Below are positions 35,514-44,088 of a stretch of DNA of 64,000 nucleotides, in pieces. The notes beneath the pieces are model-generated. The model saw only the letters and a program-made list of their open reading frames with translations. It had not been told where the DNA came from and made no database searches. The stretch is from the NCBI RefSeq assembly GCF_012395185.1, contig NZ_JAAZTU010000011.1, positions 56,351-120,350 on the forward strand. The letters are read 5' to 3'. How positions within the stretch are numbered: the stretch's first letter is position 1; every line of letters starts with the position of its first letter. This DNA is from Vibrio aestuarianus (GTDB lineage: Bacteria; Pseudomonadota; Gammaproteobacteria; Enterobacterales; Vibrionaceae). The translations under genes and the position numbers were made by a program.

Positions 35514-35826
35514 CCAGTTCTTACTCGCAGCAATCCAGCTACTAATAGGTGCTCCCTGCATCTATTCCTTGATAGTTGGCTGACTCCTTCAGCGCAATCC
35601 TTTTCATCGCCTTCCTAGCGGTGTCCTTAATCTGTCTTCCTGACAGATTCGTGCAATTATCCTTTGCACCGTACATTAACCATCCTTGATAACCATCCTA
35701 GTTATTCAGCATCCAGCTAATGTCCTTCGCTTTCCTTGCCGATAATTCTTCCCGAATCATCGAATCTTCGTCCTGAAGATGACCTATCCTTGGGCCTTTC
35801 CTGTTCCGTGTCCGCTTCCTGCTGAC
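35480..35826 (-). ncRNA. csrB: CsrB-family regulatory RNA
   Basis: An approximately 347-nt leftward transcript that sequesters the translational regulator CsrA. On the minus strand I count about 22 GGA motifs, 15 of them AGGA, many presented in small hairpins (CTGTCAGGAAGACAG, TAACTAGGATGGTTA, GTGCAAAGGATAATTGCAC). It ends in a strong Rho-independent terminator. A -35 TTGTTC and -10 TAATCT with 16-bp spacing lie just upstream (35833-35860), and a VarA/UvrY box lies further up. No protein frame. CsrB, CsrC or CsrD of vibrios cannot be told apart here. Confidence 0.88.
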
Positions 35827-35973
35827 AACTTAAGATTACTTTTTTTACGTTAACGAACAATTACCGTTCTGAAAAAACTTTTCTACACTATAAATTGATT
35901 GCAATTATAATGATTTATTTTCAATGAGTTAAAAATACAACATCTCATTCTACGGCATCAATAAACGCTAAAA

Positions 35974-36003
35974 TCTTACAGTCCGTGTAAGAGATCTCGC
36001 ACA
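35974..36003. promoter_or_regulatory. VarA/UvrY (GacA)-type binding site upstream of csrB
   Basis: TGTAAGAGATCTCGCACA (35986-36003) matches the UvrY/GacA palindrome TGTAAGAGATCTCTTACA with two mismatches. A further inverted half-site TCTTACA lies at 35974-35980. It sits about 160 bp upstream of the RNA start, the usual distance for csrB promoters. Confidence 0.75.
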
Positions 36004-36206
36004 AAGAAAATCCTAAATATGTCCATTGAAGAAATTTTTGTGAAGAAAAAAACGGGATAGAGCTCTCACTCTAATTTAAGAAATATCTTCGCTAAAATAG
36101 ATTTACTCTAGACTCAGTGCTCGAAAACTAGGATATTAATGCTGATCTTTATCACAAATCCCTATTTAGTCTGGGGAGCAAAGAAAAATCATTAGAGGAA
36201 CAAAGC

Positions 36207-36650
36207 ATGATTTCGAAATGGGCACAACGCTTTTACCAAATGGCAGAACTTGTTGGCTCTTGGAGTAAAGACCCGTCAACCCAAGTGGGTGCAGTCATTA
36301 CCAAACAAAATCGCATCGTTTCCGTTGGCTTCAATGGCTATCCACACGGCATTTCAGACAGCGCAGGAACCGATGATCGAGATATGAAATATCTCAAAAC
36401 CTTGCATGCTGAGGAAAACGCGATTCTTTTTGCTAAGCGTGATTTAGATGGCTGTGAGATTTACGTGACTCATTTCCCTTGCCCAAACTGTGCGGCAAAA
36501 ATTATTCAAACCGGTATTTCTGCGGTTCACTGCCCTGAACAAACGGAAGACTTTTTGTCTCGCTGGGGTGATAAAATCAAAGTCAGCCAAGATATGTTTT
36601 TACAAGCCGGAGTAAAAGTAAACTGGCTACCACTAGATAGCTTAAAGTAA
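36207..36650 (+). CDS. dCMP deaminase family protein
   Basis: Zinc-dependent deaminase of 147 residues, probably dCMP to dUMP. The zinc site is LHAEENAI (His, catalytic Glu) plus PCPNCAAKI (two Cys). GYPHGISDSAGTDDR and SWSKDPSTQVGAVI match the deoxycytidylate deaminase/ComEB group. The start is set by AGAGGA. Single gene with its own terminator. 36004-36206 has no other feature. Confidence 0.88.
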   Translation: MISKWAQRFYQMAELVGSWSKDPSTQVGAVITKQNRIVSVGFNGYPHGISDSAGTDDRDMKYLKTLHAEENAILFAKRDLDGCEIYVTHFPCPNCAAKIIQTGISAVHCPEQTEDFLSRWGDKIKVSQDMFLQAGVKVNWLPLDSLK

Positions 36651-36673
36651 GTAACAACATATTCAATACTAAA

Positions 36674-36695
36674 CGCCCTCCGATATTGGAGGGCG
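36674..36695. terminator. Terminator between dCMP deaminase and copper operon
   Basis: CGCCCTCC / GGAGGGCG stem with a GATATT loop between convergent genes. Confidence 0.7.
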
Positions 36696-36702
36696 CTTTA
36701 CA

Positions 36703-37254
36703 TTACAGTTGAATCTTTTTGACCATTCCAGCTTCAGCGTGGCCTGGAATGTTACAAGCGAACTCTATGTTTTTGTCGCCATGAAAGTGCCATAGCAACT
36801 GCTTCGCTTTACCCGGTTCGACCAACACAACATTCTCACTATGATGTGTTTTCCCGTCCATTTGGCGCATCATTTCTCGGTGTTTCAATTGTTCAGCGGC
36901 TGAACCAATTGAGAACTCGTGTTCAATTTTACCCGTATTCATCACCACAAATTGCACTACATCGTTGGGCTCAATTTTGACGGCTTTCTTAAACGTAATT
37001 GTCATATCATCAGATAGTAGAACATGCACAACTTTATCTGGTTTAGCACCTTTAGCGGGCATGCCTACCTCAGACATGCCGTCCATCATCATATCCATAC
37101 TTGAATGATCCATCTTGCTGGTTGACATTTGATCTTGGTCCATCATCATACCAGCGTGATCCATTTTGCTATGGTCCATCTTACTGTGATCCATTTCTGC
37201 AATAGCAGAGGTAGTCAACACAGTTAATGTGAGTGCAATCAGTGTTCTTTTCAT
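36703..37254 (-). CDS. Periplasmic cupredoxin with Met/His-rich N-terminus
   Basis: 183-residue exported copper protein. A signal peptide (1-19, TSAIA) is followed by a Met/His-rich segment with MDHSK, MDHSK and MDHAG repeats and MMMDQDQM (about 21-62), a probable Cu(I) chelating arm. A plastocyanin-like domain follows with the type 1 ligands His (HEFSIG), Cys (FACNIPGH), His and Met (AEAGM). It is the last gene of the efflux operon and probably carries copper to or from the pump. Confidence 0.88.
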   Translation of the reverse strand: MKRTLIALTLTVLTTSAIAEMDHSKMDHSKMDHAGMMMDQDQMSTSKMDHSSMDMMMDGMSEVGMPAKGAKPDKVVHVLLSDDMTITFKKAVKIEPNDVVQFVVMNTGKIEHEFSIGSAAEQLKHREMMRQMDGKTHHSENVVLVEPGKAKQLLWHFHGDKNIEFACNIPGHAEAGMVKKIQL

Positions 37255-37305
37255 TTTATATTCCTTCTTGAATTCGAGTGTTCTGTTTGTTCAATATTAA
37301 AGTCA

Positions 37306-40300
37306 TTAATCTTTAGCGATTTCACGACTCTTCCATAATTTGAATACCGCAGGCAGTACCAGTAACGTCAGCAATAGCGCAGATGCCATACCACCGATCA
37401 TCGGTGCTGCAATACGCTGCATCACTTCCGAGCCCGTGCCTGAACCATACATAATTGGGATAAGACCAATGATCACGGTGAGCACCGTCATCATCACTGG
37501 ACGCACACGCTGACCAGCCCCTTCTCGAATGGCTTCAATTAAGTCACTGCTACCGATAGCTGTATGGCTTTGCTGCGCATCAATCTTTTTGTAATGCCAT
37601 GCCTGGTTAAGATAGACGAGCATAATCACACCTATTTCTACCGCAACACCAGCCAACGCAATAAAGCCAACGCCCACTGCAATCGAGAAGTTGTAACCAA
37701 GATAGTGCATTAACCACAGGCCACCGACCAATGCTAATGGCAAGGTCGCCATAATGATCAACACTTCTCCGACACGGCGAAAACTGAAATAAAGCAGCAG
37801 CATGATGATCGCCAAAGTGATCGGTGTGACCACGCTTAAACGTGCTTTCGCTCGCTCCATGTATTCATATTGACCAGACCATGCTAGTGAATAGCCAGCA
37901 GGCAGCATCAATTGTTCGGTGACCGCTTTTTGCGCATCCAATACGTATGAACCCAGATCTCGTCCCTCAATATCAACAAATACCCAGCCATTTGGGCGAG
38001 CGTTCTCGGTTTTGATCATTGGGGGGCCATCTTCATAGCGAATATCGGCCACATCGGCTAAGGCAATACGTGCCCCGTTAGGCGTCACCAGCGGAAGGTT
38101 TTGCAATTTCATAACCGAATCGCGATAGTCCTGCGGATAACGCACGTTGATAGGGTAGCGCTCGAGTCCTTCAATGGTTTCACCCACATTCATACCACCA
38201 ACCGCTGTTGAGACCACTTGCTGCACATCTTTGATACTGAGACCATAACGCGCCGCTTGTAGGCGGTTGATATCAATGGTCACGTAACGACCACCCGCCA
38301 CACGCTCAGCATAGACCGAGGCCGTTCCTTGGACACGGTTAAGAATCGGTTCTAACTGCGCGCCGATTTGTTCTATCTCTTTTAGATCTGGGCCGGCGAT
38401 TTTGATCCCTATTGGAGTTTTAATGCCCGTCGCCAACATATCGATGCGCGTTTTGATTGGCATTACCCATGCGTTAGTCAACCCCGGAAATTGCACTAAA
38501 TTATCAAATTCTTTGCGCAAAGATTCCGTCGTTACCCCTTCACGCCATTGATCTTGAGGTTTCAGTTGAATAACCGTTTCTATCATCGTCAGCGGAGCCG
38601 GATCGGTCGCGGTTTCTGCTCGACCAATTTTCCCCCACACGGTTTCTACCTCAGGAACCGTTTTGATGAGTTTGTTGGTTTGCTGTAATAACTCACGAGC
38701 CTTACCGATAGAAATGCCCGGATAAGTGGTCGGCATGTACATTAAATCCCCTTCATCTAAAGGAGGAATGAACTCGCTGCCTAGTTTGCTCAGTGGATAA
38801 TAAGCTGACGCCATCAAACCTAACGCTAATATGATCATACTTTTTGGATAACGTAAGCTCAGATTAAGCAGTGGTCGATATAACGCAACAAGCCCCCTGT
38901 TGACTGGATTTTTATGTTCTGGAAGAATGTTTCCGCGAATAAAATAACCCATTAATACCGGCACAAGGGTGATAGCTAAACCCGCCGCCGCTGCCATGGC
39001 GTAAGTTTTAGTAAACGCTAACGGCGAGAACATTTTGCCTTCTTGCCCTTCTAACGCGAAAACCGGCACAAAGCTTAATGTAATAATGAGCAAGGAGAAA
39101 AATAACGGTGCGCCCACTTCTTCCGCAGCCTTCGCAATGACCTGCCAGCGGTTTTTATCGGTCAACGGGGTCCGTTCAATATGCTTATGAACATTTTCGA
39201 TCATAACGATCGCGCCATCGACCATCGCCCCAATGGCAATAGCAATCCCACCCAGTGACATGATGTTGGCGTTAATGCCTTGCCAGTGCATTACAATGAA
39301 TGCCGACAAAATTCCCACAGGTAGACTAAGTGCAATAACCAATGACGAACGCATGTGGAACAAAAACAACGCGCACACAATTGCAACAACGATGAATTCT
39401 TCAGCTAATTTATGCCAAAGGTTTTCAACCGCATGATCAATTAAAGTGGAGCGATCATAAGTGGCGACAATCTCGACACCTTCTGGCAAACCACGTTGCA
39501 GTTCTGCCAATTTTATTTTTACATTATCAATAACTTGACTAGCATTCTCACCAAATCGCATTACGATCACACCGCCAACAGCTTCACCTTCACCGTTGAA
39601 TTCAGATATCCCCCTGCGCATTTGCGGGCCAAGGTTAATGTCAGCCACATCACCTAAAAGTAGTGGTGTACCTTTATCCGTTACTTTTAATGGCAACGCT
39701 TTAATGTCTTCGATACTTGTTAAATAGCCGGTAGTGCGAACCATATGTTCCGCTTCCGCCACCTCAATTACCGACGCTCCGGTTTCTTGGTTACCGTTTT
39801 GAATCGCCATATTTATTTGTTGCAAGGTTAGGTTGTATGCACGCAATTTTGCAGGATCAATTTGCACTTGGTACTGCTTAACCATACCGCCAACCGTGGC
39901 GACTTCTGACACACCATTAACGGTTTGCAATTCGTATTTCAAAAACCAATCTTGCAAACTACGTAGTTGCGAAAGATCATGCTTACCGGTTTTATCTTGC
40001 AATATATAGCTGTATATCCAACCGACACCCGTCGCATCGGGCCCTAAGGTAGGTTTGGCATTGGGCGGTAGTTTAGGTGCCACTTGACTTAAGTATTCCA
40101 ATACCCTTGAGCGAGCCCAATACATATCGGTTTGATCATTAAAGATGATATAAACATAAGAATCACCAAAAAATGAATATCCACGTACCGTTTCAGCACC
40201 AGGAACCGCAAGCATAGCCGTGGTTAATGGATAAGTAACTTGGTCCTCCACCACTTGTGGTGCTTGGCCTGGATAACTGGTTTTAATTATGACTTGCACA

Positions 40301-40431
40301 TCAGAAAGATCTGGCAAGGCATCAACGGGAGTGTTCTTTACACTGTAAAGTCCACCTAAAGTAAGGAACAATGTGGCGACTAACACCAAAAAGCGGTTAT
40401 TGATCGACCAACGAATAATCGCACCAATCAT
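37306..40431 (-). CDS. cusA: Heavy-metal efflux RND pump, Cu(I)/Ag(I) type
   Basis: Inner-membrane RND transporter of 1041 residues, expelling Cu(I)/Ag(I) through the CusCBA channel. The HME signature TM4 stretch GGIAIAIGAMVDGAIVMIEN holds the proton-relay Asp. Twelve TM helices and two large periplasmic loops have the usual spacing; DALPDLSDVQVIIKTSYPGQAPQ near the start is typical of CusA. Its ATG overlaps the cusB stop by 4 bp. Operon context with Met-rich copper proteins supports copper/silver over zinc/cobalt. Confidence 0.94.
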   Translation of the reverse strand: MIGAIIRWSINNRFLVLVATLFLTLGGLYSVKNTPVDALPDLSDVQVIIKTSYPGQAPQVVEDQVTYPLTTAMLAVPGAETVRGYSFFGDSYVYIIFNDQTDMYWARSRVLEYLSQVAPKLPPNAKPTLGPDATGVGWIYSYILQDKTGKHDLSQLRSLQDWFLKYELQTVNGVSEVATVGGMVKQYQVQIDPAKLRAYNLTLQQINMAIQNGNQETGASVIEVAEAEHMVRTTGYLTSIEDIKALPLKVTDKGTPLLLGDVADINLGPQMRRGISEFNGEGEAVGGVIVMRFGENASQVIDNVKIKLAELQRGLPEGVEIVATYDRSTLIDHAVENLWHKLAEEFIVVAIVCALFLFHMRSSLVIALSLPVGILSAFIVMHWQGINANIMSLGGIAIAIGAMVDGAIVMIENVHKHIERTPLTDKNRWQVIAKAAEEVGAPLFFSLLIITLSFVPVFALEGQEGKMFSPLAFTKTYAMAAAAGLAITLVPVLMGYFIRGNILPEHKNPVNRGLVALYRPLLNLSLRYPKSMIILALGLMASAYYPLSKLGSEFIPPLDEGDLMYMPTTYPGISIGKARELLQQTNKLIKTVPEVETVWGKIGRAETATDPAPLTMIETVIQLKPQDQWREGVTTESLRKEFDNLVQFPGLTNAWVMPIKTRIDMLATGIKTPIGIKIAGPDLKEIEQIGAQLEPILNRVQGTASVYAERVAGGRYVTIDINRLQAARYGLSIKDVQQVVSTAVGGMNVGETIEGLERYPINVRYPQDYRDSVMKLQNLPLVTPNGARIALADVADIRYEDGPPMIKTENARPNGWVFVDIEGRDLGSYVLDAQKAVTEQLMLPAGYSLAWSGQYEYMERAKARLSVVTPITLAIIMLLLYFSFRRVGEVLIIMATLPLALVGGLWLMHYLGYNFSIAVGVGFIALAGVAVEIGVIMLVYLNQAWHYKKIDAQQSHTAIGSSDLIEAIREGAGQRVRPVMMTVLTVIIGLIPIMYGSGTGSEVMQRIAAPMIGGMASALLLTLLVLPAVFKLWKSREIAKD

Positions 40432-41915
40432 TGTTTACCCCCCTGCACCGCTTGCGAGTTAAGTTGAAGCGCTTTAAGCAGGTAGTCTCCATTTTGTTTC
40501 AATATAAGAAAGCGAACGTTTTGCCCTTCCGCAAAAACACTAAGATCAATCCCTTCGTCTACCGTAAAATTCATTTCTCCCGCTTGCCAAGCCCACTCTT
40601 TAACTGCTGAATGTTCGAGTGTGATCATGCCAAAGTCTGCCAACAGAGTATTAATTGAACCATCAACCCAAACTTCATTTGCCACTTCTACCCCATTTAT
40701 GCGAGAAAGATCCGCTGTTTGGCTAGATTCAGAATCCAACATAAAATGAGCAGAAGTCACAACGCTATCTTGCTCTGTCAACCCTTGCAGAACTTCGATT
40801 CGATCACCTGCTTCACGACCAATACTGATACGAGCCGAACGATACTTACCCTCTCCTTGCGCTAATACCACGCGTGTCATGCCACCAGAGCGAATCACTG
40901 CAGCTTTAGGAATAGTCAAGACAGCTTGCTGAGAAACAGGTTGTAAGGCGATATTAGCAAACATGTTTGGTTTAAGATCGCCATTGGGGTTAGCGAATTT
41001 TAAGCGCATACGTAAAGTGCGTGTATTCGGATCCAAAATGGGATAAACATAATCGACCAGACCTTGCCACTCTTTACCCGGAATCGAATCTAAGGTCATC
41101 GTGGCAAAACTGCCTGCATTGATCCAATGCGCTTGACGCTCAAAAACTTCGGCATCAACCCAAACTTCATTCAATGGTCCAGCACTAATTACCGCTTGTG
41201 CTGGTGATAAATAGCCACCTTCTCGAATATTTAAACTGGCAATCACACCATCAGCGACTGCTTTAATTTCAATAAATTGAGTCGCTTTTCCTTGCTTGAC
41301 GATCCGTTGGATTTGCTCACGATCAACCCCCAAAGAAAGCAAACGCTCAGTAGCGCCTTTCACTAGTCCACGACGATCGGTGCGATAAGCGTTGAGCAAT
41401 TCTTCCTGCGCTTTGACCAAATCCGGAGAATAAAGGGTAAATAGTACATCACCTTTATTCACCTGCTCGCCAACCGCATTGATATGGAGTTTTTCGACCC
41501 AGCCACTAACACGGACGTTGGTTTGCCACAGTAAACTTTCATCAAAAGCGATGTAACCTACCGTTTCAATGCGCGGTGATAATTGAGTCAGAACCGCACG
41601 CTCGGTTTTAACGCCAAGGTTATTTTCAACTGCCGGATTGATTGTCACCGTACCAACTTGCTCATCAGTACCGCTTTCATCTTCAGAATAGACGGGAATA
41701 AGATCCATCCCCATCGGCGATTTACCCGGCTTATCACGCTTATAATTTGGATCCATTGGTGCAACCCAATACAAAGGCTCAGAGGGTGAACTTGAATCAC
41801 TCATCGCTTGCATATCATGGTTCTCACCATCTTGATGGGGAAAATATTGGCTAGCGACAAACCCAAGTGCGCCACCGATAGCAAGCGAAAGGACTGCTAC
41901 GTTGAATAATTTCAT
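40428..41915 (-). CDS. cusB: Efflux RND adaptor with fused CusF-like domain
   Basis: Membrane-fusion subunit of 495 residues bridging CusA and the outer-membrane channel. N-terminal anchor/signal (1-22), a heavy-metal-binding motif YWVAPMDPNYKRDKPGKSPM (about 49-75), then the barrel-sandwich, helical hairpin and beta-barrel. The last ~80 residues form a CusF-like module (ITLEHSAVKEWAWQAGEMNF) with His, Trp and one Met of the CusF copper site; the second Met position is Gly. The domain is normally a separate chaperone, so here it is fused. Confidence 0.92.
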   Translation of the reverse strand: MKLFNVAVLSLAIGGALGFVASQYFPHQDGENHDMQAMSDSSSPSEPLYWVAPMDPNYKRDKPGKSPMGMDLIPVYSEDESGTDEQVGTVTINPAVENNLGVKTERAVLTQLSPRIETVGYIAFDESLLWQTNVRVSGWVEKLHINAVGEQVNKGDVLFTLYSPDLVKAQEELLNAYRTDRRGLVKGATERLLSLGVDREQIQRIVKQGKATQFIEIKAVADGVIASLNIREGGYLSPAQAVISAGPLNEVWVDAEVFERQAHWINAGSFATMTLDSIPGKEWQGLVDYVYPILDPNTRTLRMRLKFANPNGDLKPNMFANIALQPVSQQAVLTIPKAAVIRSGGMTRVVLAQGEGKYRSARISIGREAGDRIEVLQGLTEQDSVVTSAHFMLDSESSQTADLSRINGVEVANEVWVDGSINTLLADFGMITLEHSAVKEWAWQAGEMNFTVDEGIDLSVFAEGQNVRFLILKQNGDYLLKALQLNSQAVQGGKQ

Positions 41916-41924
41916 TGATATCTC

Positions 41925-43274
41925 CTACTTTTTCACTTGCTCAAGCGCTGGTGCCGCCACCTGAAAATCAAACCCGCTTAATAGATAAGCAAGGTTACTG
42001 TTGGTCAGATTCAAGTCTGTTGTTAAACGGGCTTGTTCTAATTGCAATGCCAATTCATCACTGGCCGCGCTGACTACATCATTAAATTGCGCGGTGCTGT
42101 TTTCATAACCTCGCTCAATAGCTTGAGTTCGTGCTTTTGCTTGGGTAAGCAACGTAGAGTGGTAGCGCTCTAAGCGCTGTTCCAAATTAGTTTTGTCGAC
42201 CAATAATGCATTCACTTTGGCATTCATTTGAGCAAGCAAAACATCACGCTGAGACTTAGCAGCGCCGACTTGATATTGCGCTGCAGCATGATTTCTATCT
42301 TGACGATTTCCTGTAAATAACGGGATATCCATAGTGAGGTACGCACTGACCAAATCAGAAGCAGGCTGACCTTTCATATCATTGGCTTGGCGATAGGCGT
42401 ACATCACTTCCACTCCGAACTGAGGCTGGTAAGCCGTTTGTGCGATTTCCACTTGTGTTTTACTGGTGTTGATCGCCGCTTCCGCCATCCCAATCATCGG
42501 GTGTTTCATCAGTTGGGTGAAATGCTGATTCTGCTCTGTCATTGAAGTTAATTGTTCGGTAAGTTGTGCCCACGGCAGCTGGTTATCGGCACTTAGTGTT
42601 GGTTGGTTCGCTAACCATGCCGAACCTAACCATTCTGAAAGTTGTGACAAAATTCGACTTTGTATTTGGCGATTAGCCTGTAGTTTTTCATCCAATTTTG
42701 ATACTTGTAATTGAGCTTGCAACAAATCTTGCGCTTCGCTTTTACCCAACGAGTAATTGGTTTCAATAAAACGCTCTAATTCACTCATCAAGCTCTGATT
42801 TTCACGCAAAATGCGTTGAGCATATTGTTGATATCCCAACTCTAACCAAAGTTGAGTCATGCTATTGGCAACCTCCAACTCGCGCTGGCGCACTTGCAAA
42901 GCCATACCATCGGCTTGTTGTTCAGCTTTCTTTGCTTGAAGCGTCAATGTTGAACCACGCTCAAATTGCTGCATTAAACCTACCGAAATATTGGTCATTG
43001 GGTCTTGGTCAAATTTAAAGCTATCGACAGGAAGGCCCCCAAATCCCACTTTTAGCTTTGGATCCATCAAGGTTGAACTGGCTACGCCAGTCTCACGAAT
43101 CGCTTGAGATTGAGCCAAATACTGCTGACGACTGGCATCAATTGATAGTGCCGTCTCTATCAATTGAGTTAATACATTGGCTTTACTGGTAGCGACTGGC
43201 TCTGTCGCGTTTACCGCTATCGGTATTAACAACGTACTGATCGACAATGCGATCACAGAGAGTTTGAATTTCAC
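41925..43274 (-). CDS. TolC-family outer-membrane channel of the copper pump
   Basis: Outer-membrane efflux protein (OEP), about 449 residues, completing the tripartite pump. Signal peptide KFKLSVIALSISTLLIPIAVNA; two OEP repeats with long helices (AKKAEQQADGMALQVRQRELEVANSM and the second around 300-440). The start is taken at a GTG (43274) giving a clean signal peptide with GGA upstream; the frame is open to an upstream start at 43313 that would add an odd Cys-rich leader. No lipobox, unlike CusC. Ten bp before cusB. Confidence 0.88.
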   Translation of the reverse strand: MKFKLSVIALSISTLLIPIAVNATEPVATSKANVLTQLIETALSIDASRQQYLAQSQAIRETGVASSTLMDPKLKVGFGGLPVDSFKFDQDPMTNISVGLMQQFERGSTLTLQAKKAEQQADGMALQVRQRELEVANSMTQLWLELGYQQYAQRILRENQSLMSELERFIETNYSLGKSEAQDLLQAQLQVSKLDEKLQANRQIQSRILSQLSEWLGSAWLANQPTLSADNQLPWAQLTEQLTSMTEQNQHFTQLMKHPMIGMAEAAINTSKTQVEIAQTAYQPQFGVEVMYAYRQANDMKGQPASDLVSAYLTMDIPLFTGNRQDRNHAAAQYQVGAAKSQRDVLLAQMNAKVNALLVDKTNLEQRLERYHSTLLTQAKARTQAIERGYENSTAQFNDVVSAASDELALQLEQARLTTDLNLTNSNLAYLLSGFDFQVAAPALEQVKK

Positions 43275-43397
43275 GATCAAATTCCATCCACATGTGCACT
43301 CAATGGAAAACATTGAGATGCAAAAAAATTGCTAGCCTAAAATTCAGGCAGCATGAATACACGTTTTCTGCAGGGAAAAAGCGTCAATAAGATGAAA

Positions 43398-43817
43398 TTA
43401 CGCGATGGGAGGGCGATAAAGTGAACGGGAAACGGTAATGCTGCTGGTAAACGGTTCTGAATGAATCAAAAGCAAATCAACATGGGGGACAAAAGGAGTA
43501 CCACCTAATGAGAACAAAGCAAACGCAGCTGCACACATGGCCGAACAGCAAGAATGAACGCCATCCATTGCCATATCGATACAGTTAACCACGGATGACG
43601 CTTCTACTATCTCAGAGGAGTCAGCATGGTGAAGCGTTGCTAGGTTGCCTTCCTGACAGGGAGACATTTTATGCATTCCAGAGGACGATACTTGTTCGGT
43701 AGATTGCATCTTTGCCATAGTGATCGCCATCAATGGTGCACTCGACACCATTGATGATGTGATCAAAACCACGACCATCAGCACTGAAAACCAAATTGTA
43801 TGCGTTACTTGTTGCAT
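43398..43817 (-). CDS. Small Cys/Met/His-rich protein heading the copper operon
   Basis: 139 residues with a hydrophobic N-terminus (8-33, signal or anchor), a Met/His/Cys-containing middle (SSGMHKMSPCQEG, SCCSAMCAAAF) and a second hydrophobic stretch, ending SLYRPPIA. The RPP-type ending resembles small DUF2946-like copper-associated proteins. It starts 27 bp after the predicted transcription start and heads the operon. Probably binds copper in the envelope; the exact role is unknown. Confidence 0.6.
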   Translation of the reverse strand: MQQVTHTIWFSVLMVVVLITSSMVSSAPLMAITMAKMQSTEQVSSSGMHKMSPCQEGNLATLHHADSSEIVEASSVVNCIDMAMDGVHSCCSAMCAAAFALFSLGGTPFVPHVDLLLIHSEPFTSSITVSRSLYRPPIA

Positions 43818-43850
43818 AACAACATCACTCTAGTATTAAATAGCTTGAAT

Positions 43851-43881
43851 AGACTAAAGTATCCCCTAGGGGCAAGGTCAA
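43851..43881 (-). promoter_or_regulatory. CueR/MerR-type promoter of the copper operon
   Basis: On the minus strand -35 TTGACC (43876-43881) and -10 TAGTCT (43851-43856) are separated by 19 bp, the overlong spacer of MerR-family promoters. The spacer contains the palindrome CCCCTAGGGG (43863-43872) within ACCTTGCC...GATACTTTAGT, close to known CueR operators. No cueR gene lies in the window. Confidence 0.7.
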
Positions 43882-44088
43882 TAGCTTATCGGTTATATAT
43901 GATTCAAAAATGAGAATAGGCAAGATAATTTTAATTAAATGACTGCATCTCCAAAGCGTTACAGATACAGCAACTACACTCTAAACATAATGCTTTGAAG
44001 TGAGCTCTAAGTTTGCACTAGCACCATCGTTCTAACCCGTTCACCTTAAAATTAATCGTTAGTTTGGCTAGATAACGCGGAAGTTTAT

